A stretch of 42,276 bases of DNA, from the NCBI GenBank assembly GCA_903838565.1, contig CAILZB010000038.1, positions 1 through 42,276 on the forward strand. The letters are read 5' to 3'. Under the pieces are notes generated by a model that worked only from the letters and a program-made list of their open reading frames with translations, was not told the origin of the DNA and made no database searches. Shown one piece after another: positions 36,169-42,276 of this stretch (the stretch's first letter is position 1; each line of letters opens with the position of its first letter). The translations under genes and the position numbers were made by a program. Source of the stretch: an uncultured beta proteobacterium. GTDB taxonomy: Bacteria > Pseudomonadota > Gammaproteobacteria > Burkholderiales > Burkholderiaceae_C.

Positions 36169-36825
36169 CTATTTTCGAATCAGCTCCAGATCCAGCAGAC
36201 GGGCCTGTGCTGTGGCAGCGCCCAGGTCTTCGTGGCTGGCGACAAGCCATGCACGCCCCGGGTCCTGCGCGGCTTGCGCCAGGCTGGCGCGCAGGTGCGC
36301 TGAGGACCTTGCGTCCAGTGCGTTCAGCGGTTCGTCCAGCAGCGTGAAGGCGGTTCCCGCCGACAGCGCCATGGCCAGCCAGACCTTGCGCTGCGTTCCC
36401 GTGGACAGTGTGGCCAAGGGCAAGTGCACAAAAGGACCCAGCTCAAAGCCTGCGACATGCCGGGCCAAGGCGTGTCCATCCTGCTGCGCATACAGCGAAG
36501 CCATGAAGCCGAAGTATTCCGTGGGAGTCAGATGGTCAAACACGACCGGACCTGGACCACACCAGAACACCTGGCGTCGGTAGGCCAGCGGCTGCGACCG
36601 GATGTCAATGCCCTGCGCGGCGATGCTCCCCGTCAGCGGCGCCAGGGCTCCGGCCAGGAGCTTGAGCAGCGTGGACTTTCCGCTGCCGTTGCTCCCCCTT
36701 ATCCACGTCAGTCCGCCGGAAAAATCGTGCGACCAATGCGTGAACACGTGACGCTGCGGGTAGCTGAAGCTCAGGCCCGCGACGTGCAGCAAGGGCGCTT
36801 GGGTGTGTTGTACGTCTTCCATCAT
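36169..36825 (-). CDS. ABC transporter ATP-binding protein with atypical signature motif
   Basis: This 218-residue ATPase starts MMEDVQHTQAPLLHVAGL and has Walker A RGSNGSGKST, Walker B AFTLLDEPLNALD and the switch-region WLVASHED. The signature motif reads LSTGTQRKVWLAMAL where LSGGQ is usual; exporters of the CcmA or ABC-2 type tolerate such changes. The start is set by the ATGA overlap with the permease stop (4 bases). The longer frame from 37332 is the wrong frame of the permease. It is likely the motor for the permease encoded just upstream; substrate unknown. Confidence 0.85.
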   Translation of the reverse strand: MMEDVQHTQAPLLHVAGLSFSYPQRHVFTHWSHDFSGGLTWIRGSNGSGKSTLLKLLAGALAPLTGSIAAQGIDIRSQPLAYRRQVFWCGPGPVVFDHLTPTEYFGFMASLYAQQDGHALARHVAGFELGPFVHLPLATLSTGTQRKVWLAMALSAGTAFTLLDEPLNALDARSSAHLRASLAQAAQDPGRAWLVASHEDLGAATAQARLLDLELIRK

Positions 36826-37967
36826 CGAGCGACCACCTCCGAGGCCAAGGCGATCTGCATCACCACTACCACCAACCACCAGCTCACGCGCGCGGCGGCG
36901 TCTTCCTTCAGCGGCGAGGCCGAGTTCCGGGCCGCGGTCGCGTTCAACGCCAGGTTCCCTCCCAGCATGACCGCAGCGTAGGCGCAGAGCACTTCGGGTT
37001 GCACGACAAGCGAGCTCCAGGCCAGTGCCAGCCCCAGCGCGGGAAGTCCGCTCAGCAGCGGCGCCAGGGCGACGATCTGGCGCGAGCGGCTCAGCCACAG
37101 GGCGCTCAAGGGCAGGGCGGCGCAGGCGTCGTGCAAGGGCTCCAGCTCGCGGTTGACCAGCGAGCTCAAGCGCGTGCTGAAGGCCTGTGCGAGCAGGGCA
37201 AATGCTGCCAGCCACCAGGGTGCGTGCAGTGGCCACCGTGCCAGGAAGCTCGCGCAGGCCCAGAGTATCAAAAGACTCGCCCCAAGGAAACGCGCACTGC
37301 GATGTGCGCGTCCCCGCCGCAGCGGCAGCCACACCAGCGCCAGCGTCGCGACCCAGAGCCTGGGGCCAGTCGTGAGAGCGCTGCCGCGGGCGCTCTCACC
37401 GGCGCTGCGCTGCGACGTGGCGCTCACGCTCAGCGATCGGCGCCGCCACAGGATGGCCACACCCAAGGCCACGGACAGCGCCATGGCGCTGATCAGCAGC
37501 CCCAGAGCGCGCGCCCATACGGCCAGCAGCCAGGGCGGCGACTTGGCCCACCAGATGGCCGCGCCCGCAAGGTAGACGGCAAACAGCGGGGTCAGTCCCA
37601 GCAGCACGGCGGCCAGGTCGCTCAAGCGCTGGTCGCCGGGTGCAATCGGCAGCGCACGTTCGACCTCGGCCCAGGCGCGTGGCCACAGCAGGGGCGCCAG
37701 GCCCCACACCAGCCCGCCGCCCGCGAGCGCATAGGCCAAGGTGATGGGCAGTGCCGTCAACGGGCCCTGCTGGGCCGCGTGCAGCAGTGGCAGCACCGAC
37801 GCTGCCGCCAGCGCCGACATGGCCGCGAGCGCGCTGGAACCCGCGCCGCCCAGCACCAGCACGCCCACGGTCAGGTAAATGCCCCAGCGCCGCAACAGGC
37901 GGAGCAGCGCAGCTCGGCACCAGGCGAGGCGGATCTGACCGTAGCTGAGGACCTGAAATGTGGACAT
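36822..37967 (-). CDS. ABC exporter-like membrane subunit
   Basis: This 381-residue polytopic membrane protein has about ten hydrophobic segments (for example WGIYLTVGVLVLGGAGSSAL, ALPITLAYALAGGGLVWGLA, LGASLLILWACASFLARWPL). I recognise no family motif beyond its coupling to the downstream ATPase by a 4-base overlap. It is divergent from the large oxidoreductase gene across 224 bases. Export of a small molecule, lipid or peptide is possible; no substrate-modifying gene is adjacent to guide the guess. Confidence 0.75.
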   Translation of the reverse strand: MSTFQVLSYGQIRLAWCRAALLRLLRRWGIYLTVGVLVLGGAGSSALAAMSALAAASVLPLLHAAQQGPLTALPITLAYALAGGGLVWGLAPLLWPRAWAEVERALPIAPGDQRLSDLAAVLLGLTPLFAVYLAGAAIWWAKSPPWLLAVWARALGLLISAMALSVALGVAILWRRRSLSVSATSQRSAGESARGSALTTGPRLWVATLALVWLPLRRGRAHRSARFLGASLLILWACASFLARWPLHAPWWLAAFALLAQAFSTRLSSLVNRELEPLHDACAALPLSALWLSRSRQIVALAPLLSGLPALGLALAWSSLVVQPEVLCAYAAVMLGGNLALNATAARNSASPLKEDAAARVSWWLVVVVMQIALASEVVAR

Positions 37968-38003
37968 GGGGTAAGCCGTGGTGTGCGAGCGCTGGCGCGA
38001 CCT

Positions 38004-38026
38004 GCCATGCGGGGTTGCGGCATGGC
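38004..38026. promoter_or_regulatory. inverted repeat in the divergent spacer
   Basis: GCCATGC and GCATGGC form a perfect 7-bp stem with a 9-base loop, 37 bases upstream of the ABC permease start. It could be an operator or a leader hairpin. Confidence 0.3.
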
Positions 38027-38037
38027 CGATGCAGTGT

Positions 38038-38065
38038 AAACCTTGAGGTTTGGGGCAGATATGAT
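38038..38065 (+). promoter_or_regulatory. palindrome next to a possible -10 box
   Basis: AAACCT-TG-AGGTTT (38038-38051) is a perfect 14-base palindrome followed 8 bases later by TATGAT (38060-38065), a good -10 hexamer facing the oxidoreductase gene. No clear -35 is present, which would fit an activator-dependent promoter. Function is inferred only from position. Confidence 0.35.
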
Positions 38066-38191
38066 CGAAGACCTGCCGGTGAAGCTTTTTGCTGGGAAAA
38101 TCGCCAGCTCAGCATTCGGTTTTTGAGGTGGCCCTTGCCACCGATTTGACGCACACCCACCAGACTTCGTTGACCCCCTGGAGAATCCGCT

Positions 38192-41100
38192 TTGAATTTG
38201 AACTTTGGCCTGCAATTCGCGCAACTGTATCAACGCGATGGCCTCGTGGCGCTTGACGCCCAATTTCTGCAAGAACTGAATGCCGCTGCACCCGCATTGG
38301 CCGGACAACTCGCCGCCGCCCGACTTGATCCCGAAGCACTGGCGCCCAAGGCCGAATCGGCGCTGTTGATCGAAGTCGGACCCTACGTCGAGGACTTCAT
38401 CGCCAAGCTGTTCAGGATAGAAGCCGCCGTGGGCCAACTGGCGCAGAGCCACCACGACCTGGCGCCGCTGTATGTCATCAAACGCCAGTTCGTGCAGCGC
38501 AATGCGGCCAAGAAGATCAGCCCAGAGGAGGCCGAAGGTTTCGACGGCCCCGCGCTGCGGGCCCAGCTTGAAGCACTGATGGGCGCCGCATTTGACGAAC
38601 TGCGCTTTGCGGTTCAGGTCCAGACCTGGCTGGAAGACGACGCGGCCAACGCCGATCAGCTGGAGCTGGCGCGCCGTTATTCCGCCTGGGCTTTCCACAC
38701 CGAAGCCGGCCAGGCGACGCACCGCGGCGACATCCTGTTCCGCGAGGCGCACGACGTGCATCCCGAGAACCTGGTGCCCACCGCGCAACAGCATCAGCAC
38801 GACGGCTACAGCACGTTCACGATCCAGCCCGAACACATCCGCCGGCGCAGGGGTTTTGCGCTGACGGACGAAGGCACTGACCTGCGCGGCGCGCTCGATC
38901 AGGCCAACTATTGCATCCTGTGCCACAAGCAGGGCAAGGATTCGTGCTCCACCGGCTTGAAGGAAAAGCAGCCCAAGGACGGCGCGCCGCTGACCGGCAA
39001 GGCGCAGTTCAAGAAGTCGCCATTCGGCGTGCTGCAGGCCGGCTGCCCCTTGAGCGAAAAGATCTCCGAGTTCCACAGTCTGAAGGGCACGGGCCATGCG
39101 GTCGCGGCGCTGGCGATGATCACCGTGGACAACCCCATGGTGGCCGCGACGGGGCACCGCATCTGCAACGACTGCATGAAGTCCTGCATCTACCAGAAGC
39201 AGGAGCCGGTGAACATTCCGCAGATCGAGACGCGCACGGTCAAGGACGTGCTGGCCTTGCCCTATGGCTTCGAGATCTACTCGCTGCTCACGCGCTGGAA
39301 CCCGCTCAACCTGCGCCGCCCCTATCCGCGCGAGCGCAGCGGCTACCGCGTGCTGATCACCGGCCTGGGCCCGGCGGGCTACACGTTGGCGCACTACCTG
39401 ATGAACGACGGCCATCTGGTGGTCGGCATCGACGGCCTGAAGATCGAACCGCTGCCCGAGTCCACCTGCGGCGTGCGCAGCGACGGCAGCCGCGCTGGCT
39501 TCGATCCGGTGCAGGACATCGCCTCCATCACCGAGCCGCTGGACGACCGCGTGCTGGCCGGTTTTGGCGGCGTGGCCGAGTACGGCATCACGGTGCGCTG
39601 GGACAAGAATTTCCTCAAGGTGATCCGCCTGCTGCTCGAGCGCAGAGCCGAGTTCTCGATGTTCGGTGGTGTGCGCTTTGGCAGCACGCTGGGCGTGGAC
39701 GATGCGCTGGCCCTGGGCTTTGACCACATCGCTTTGGCCATGGGTGCGGGGCGACCCACGGTGCTCGACATCCCCAACGGACTGGCGCGCGGCGTGCGCA
39801 CCGCTTCCGACTTCCTGATGGCGCTGCAGCTCACCGGCGCGGCCAAGGACAACTCGCTTGCCAACATGCAGCTGCGATTGCCCGTGGTGGTGATCGGCGG
39901 CGGTCTCACCGGCATCGACACCGCAACCGAGTCGCTGGCCTATTACCCGATCCAGGTGGAGAAGTTTCTGCACCGCTACGAGACGTTGTGCGCCGAGCGT
40001 GGTGAGTCCCTGGTGCGCGCCAGCTGGAACGCGGACGAAGCACTGCTTGCGGCCGAGTTCCTGCAGCACGCTCAGGCGATCCGTGCCGAACGTGCGCGCG
40101 CTTTGGCGGCGGATGAACCGGCCAAGGTACTGGAGCTGCTGCAGTCCTGGGGCGGCGTCACGCTGGCGTATCGCAAACGCATGATCGACAGCCCGGCCTA
40201 CACGCTGAACCACGAGGAAGTCGAGAAGGCGCTGGAAGAAGGCATCGTTTATGCCGAATGCCTGAGCCCGGTCGCGATCGATGTCGACACGAGCGGCGCG
40301 GTCAAAGCCATGCGATTGATGACGCAGGTGCGCGGCGAGGACGGCAAGTGGTCGGACGGCAAGGAGGTCAGCTTGCCCGCGCGCTCCATCTTTATCGCCG
40401 CCGGCACCCAGCCCAACACCGTGCTGGCGCGCGAGGACGCAGCCCACTTCCGCCTCGACGGTCGCTACTTCGCCGCCTGCGACGAGCAGGGCGAAAAGAT
40501 CACGCCACAAAAGGAATTTTCCAAGCCCGAGCAGGCCGAAGTCCTGCTCAGCAAGCTCGATCACGACAAATTCATTTCCTTCTTCGGCGACCTGCACCCT
40601 TCGTATTTCGGCAACGTGGTCAAGGCCATGGGTTCGGCCAAGCAGGGTTACCCGCTGGTGTCGCGCGTGCTGGCGCAGGCCCCGCCCGCCAACGTGGAAA
40701 GCGATGAGGTGTTTTTGGCGCGCTTGAATGCCGGCATGCGCGCCACCGTGCACGCGGTCAATCGATTGACGCCGACCATCGTGGAGGTGGTCTTGCACGC
40801 ACCGTTTGCTGCGGCGCATTTTCAACCGGGGCAGTTCTTCCGGCTGCAGAACTTCGAAGCGCTGGCGCCTGTTATTCGCAGCACGACCATGGCCATGGAA
40901 GGGCTGGCGCTCACAGGTGCCTGGGTCGATGTGGAGCGCGGTCTGGTGGCCTGCATCGTGCTGGAGATGGGCGGATCGGCCAATCTGGTCGCGGCGCTGC
41001 AACCGGGCGAACCGGTGGTCCTGATGGGGCCGACCGGCACCGCCACGCACATTGAACCGAACGAGACCGTGATGCTGGTCGGCGGTGGTTTGGGTAATGC

Positions 41101-41716
41101 CGTGCTGTTCTCCATCGGCGCGGCGTCGCGCGCGGCGGGTTCCAGGGTGCTGTATTTCGCCGGCTACAAGAAGCTGATCGACCGCTACAAGGTGGCCGAA
41201 ATTGAGGCCGCTGCGGACGTCATCGTCTGGTGCTGCGACGAGGCGCCGGGCTTTGCGCCCAGTCGCCCGCAGGACAAGACCTTTGTCGGCAACATCGTGC
41301 AGGCCATCGCGGCCTATGCTTCAGGGGAACTGGGCGAGCCCGCGATTGCCACGCTGGAAGTGGACCGCATCATCGCCATCGGCTCGGACCGCATGATGGC
41401 CGCCGTCGGTCTGGCGCGCCACGCGCAGCTGAAGGCCTACCTGAAGGCCGACCACTTCGCCATCGCCTCCATCAACTCGCCCATGCAATGCATGATGAAG
41501 GAAATCTGCGCGCAGTGTCTGCAGCCGCAGCGCGATCCGGTCACCGGCAAGATCACCTACGTGTTCTCATGCTTCAACCAGGATCAGCCGCTGGACAACG
41601 TGGATTTCGCCGGCCTGAGTGCGCGCCTGGCGCAGAACACCTTACAGGAGAAACTGACGGTGCAGTGGATCGCGTCCTGCGTGGAGCAGTTGCGACTGGA
41701 GAGGGCGATGGTGTAG
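38192..41716 (+). CDS. GltD-like / PyrK-like iron-sulfur flavin oxidoreductase fusion
   Basis: This 1174-residue cytosolic redox protein has several modules in order: an N-terminal region without recognised motif (1-230); Fe-S cysteines C241/C244/C252/C285 and C325/C328/C332, as in the N-terminal domain of GltD and dihydropyrimidine dehydrogenase; a two-dinucleotide flavoprotein part with GLGPAGY (391-397) and a later VVVIGGGLTGIDTATES; and a ferredoxin-reductase-like part (FQPGQFFRLQNF, VVLMGPTGTATHIEP, LVGGGLGNAVLFSIG). The C-terminal cluster is C1100-x5-C1106-x2-C1109-x17-C1127, like the 2Fe-2S site of PyrK. It probably passes electrons between NAD(P)H and an unknown acceptor; flavin-based bifurcation is conceivable. 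The start is TTG at 38192, supported by GGAGA 7 bases upstream. No partner subunit gene is adjacent. Confidence 0.85.
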   Translation: MNLNFGLQFAQLYQRDGLVALDAQFLQELNAAAPALAGQLAAARLDPEALAPKAESALLIEVGPYVEDFIAKLFRIEAAVGQLAQSHHDLAPLYVIKRQFVQRNAAKKISPEEAEGFDGPALRAQLEALMGAAFDELRFAVQVQTWLEDDAANADQLELARRYSAWAFHTEAGQATHRGDILFREAHDVHPENLVPTAQQHQHDGYSTFTIQPEHIRRRRGFALTDEGTDLRGALDQANYCILCHKQGKDSCSTGLKEKQPKDGAPLTGKAQFKKSPFGVLQAGCPLSEKISEFHSLKGTGHAVAALAMITVDNPMVAATGHRICNDCMKSCIYQKQEPVNIPQIETRTVKDVLALPYGFEIYSLLTRWNPLNLRRPYPRERSGYRVLITGLGPAGYTLAHYLMNDGHLVVGIDGLKIEPLPESTCGVRSDGSRAGFDPVQDIASITEPLDDRVLAGFGGVAEYGITVRWDKNFLKVIRLLLERRAEFSMFGGVRFGSTLGVDDALALGFDHIALAMGAGRPTVLDIPNGLARGVRTASDFLMALQLTGAAKDNSLANMQLRLPVVVIGGGLTGIDTATESLAYYPIQVEKFLHRYETLCAERGESLVRASWNADEALLAAEFLQHAQAIRAERARALAADEPAKVLELLQSWGGVTLAYRKRMIDSPAYTLNHEEVEKALEEGIVYAECLSPVAIDVDTSGAVKAMRLMTQVRGEDGKWSDGKEVSLPARSIFIAAGTQPNTVLAREDAAHFRLDGRYFAACDEQGEKITPQKEFSKPEQAEVLLSKLDHDKFISFFGDLHPSYFGNVVKAMGSAKQGYPLVSRVLAQAPPANVESDEVFLARLNAGMRATVHAVNRLTPTIVEVVLHAPFAAAHFQPGQFFRLQNFEALAPVIRSTTMAMEGLALTGAWVDVERGLVACIVLEMGGSANLVAALQPGEPVVLMGPTGTATHIEPNETVMLVGGGLGNAVLFSIGAASRAAGSRVLYFAGYKKLIDRYKVAEIEAAADVIVWCCDEAPGFAPSRPQDKTFVGNIVQAIAAYASGELGEPAIATLEVDRIIAIGSDRMMAAVGLARHAQLKAYLKADHFAIASINSPMQCMMKEICAQCLQPQRDPVTGKITYVFSCFNQDQPLDNVDFAGLSARLAQNTLQEKLTVQWIASCVEQLRLERAMV

Positions 41717-41786
41717 CGTTTGACGTCCCTGGCGTGCGAGGTTTTTCGCCCAGGGCCGACCTATCGTTGAACTTGGCCTAGCGTGT

Positions 41787-42143
41787 TCATGGAACTTCGA
41801 TGAGTTTGCGCTCTGGCACAAACTTATCGGGAGAAATGATCTGCCTCCTGACCGCAGACCCGTGGAATCGGTAAACACCGTCACCACATTTGCTCCATTC
41901 AACAGGGGCGTACGGAAATTCAAGAAATACTTCACTTGGCCCCGCTATTTCCACGAAATTCCAATCAAATTTGCGTTGGGTGCAGGACGGTGTCTCGGCG
42001 TCAATTGTGGATTGAAGCAGGTCCGAAAGCGCTCCCGCCGCACTGGGCTTGAACAGTGATTCCACTTCTATGGGAAGACCAAGTCGCAGGCTATAAAGGT
42101 AAGTGTTGATTCCGTGCTGTGGTCGAGTGGCGCCATTACTCAT
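41787..42143 (-). CDS. hypothetical protein next to an insertion sequence
   Basis: This 118-residue ORF lies in a stretch visibly richer in A/T than the rest of the window. It starts MSNGATRPQHGINTYLYSLR and contains FLEFPYAPVEWSKCGDGVYR. It has no signal peptide, membrane helix or recognised motif. Its codon use looks unlike that of its neighbours. It may be a small cargo gene beside the IS element, an immunity-type protein or a remnant; no function can be assigned. It has no strong ribosome-binding site. Confidence 0.5.
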   Translation of the reverse strand: MSNGATRPQHGINTYLYSLRLGLPIEVESLFKPSAAGALSDLLQSTIDAETPSCTQRKFDWNFVEIAGPSEVFLEFPYAPVEWSKCGDGVYRFHGSAVRRQIISPDKFVPERKLIEVP

Positions 42144-42203
42144 AAGTCAGTAACTTAGCAGACTTGTCTTGCCAATAATTCGAATTTGCTTTATGCTTAT
42201 GGC

Positions 42204-42276
42204 ATGAAACGAGATGGACGCACGTTGGCTCACAACACTCTGGAAGAGATGCGGGTTTTGGCAGTCCAACGAATGA
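42204..42276 (+). mobile_element. start of an IS630-family-like transposase (cut by window edge)
   Basis: The last 73 bases encode MKRDGRTLAHNTLEEMRVLA and a few more residues before the window ends. This N-terminus resembles the helix-turn-helix start of IS630-type transposases (KxDGRxLxHxTLExxRxxAV). The preceding 60 bases (AT-rich, about 42145-42200) should contain the terminal inverted repeat, which cannot be confirmed without the other end. Confidence 0.5.

Noticed and set aside
37871..41050. 1059-residue minus-strand ORF over the oxidoreductase
   Set aside because: Antisense to a protein with many recognisable motifs; its own translation has none.

Overview
The window looks like a chromosomal segment of a Comamonadaceae-type betaproteobacterium (Burkholderiales). 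The evidence is high GC throughout, a fused aroA-cmk gene, the order gyrA-pheA-tyrA-aroA/cmk-rpsA-ihfB-lapA-lapB-heptose genes, the divergent gyrA/ompA arrangement followed by ubiG, and a kinase-only RfaE. No rRNA, tRNA or CRISPR array was seen. Assignments come from reading translated sequence and recalled family motifs; no database search was possible.

Layout. (1) 1-1200: rfbC (dTDP-rhamnose synthesis), convergent with a secreted ComEA-like helix-hairpin-helix protein carrying an Ala/Pro/Lys tail. (2) 1293-13688: a long minus-strand housekeeping series read right to left: gyrA, pheA, tyrA, aroA-cmk, rpsA, ihfB, lapA, lapB, rfaE1, hldD. It links DNA topology, aromatic amino acids, translation and LPS inner-core synthesis. 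gyrA/pheA and pheA/tyrA overlap by 4 bases. (3) 13844-15444: ompA with its own promoter and a strong terminator, then ubiG. (4) 15457-17019: glutathione-dependent formaldehyde dehydrogenase and the CrcB fluoride channel. (5) 17176-24480: a complete CUT1 sugar ABC transporter (binding protein, two permeases, ATPase) meeting, tail to tail, a 1056-residue glycoside-phosphorylase-like enzyme. (6) 24575-35661: seven minus-strand genes forming the most unusual part of the window, read right to left: SPFH/band-7 with a SHOCT-like tail, zinc-ribbon double-DUF4178 protein, short DUF350 membrane protein, membrane-anchored spermidine-synthase-like enzyme, Tat/lipobox FAD amine-oxidase-like protein, 1133-residue CPBP intramembrane protease, and a ClpX-like AAA+ ATPase without the zinc-binding domain. 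A RidA-family gene is divergent from it across a perfect inverted repeat. (7) 36169-41716: a two-gene ABC exporter-like unit and a 1174-residue iron-sulfur/flavin oxidoreductase fusing GltD-like and PyrK-like modules. (8) 41760-42276: a more AT-rich edge with an orphan ORF and the start of an IS630-like transposase.

Main hypothesis. Region 6 may be an envelope-stress or membrane-quality module. SPFH, DUF4178, DUF350 and polyamine enzymes would organise or sense the membrane, while the adjacent CPBP protease and degenerate ClpX-like unfoldase would process or extract substrates. The polyamine/SPFH part resembles neighbourhoods already known around PspA-type systems. The coupled CPBP-ClpX-like pair with altered pore loops is the part I cannot match to a described system. 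Intergenic palindromic repeats interrupt this region in two places, so a single transcript is not assured.
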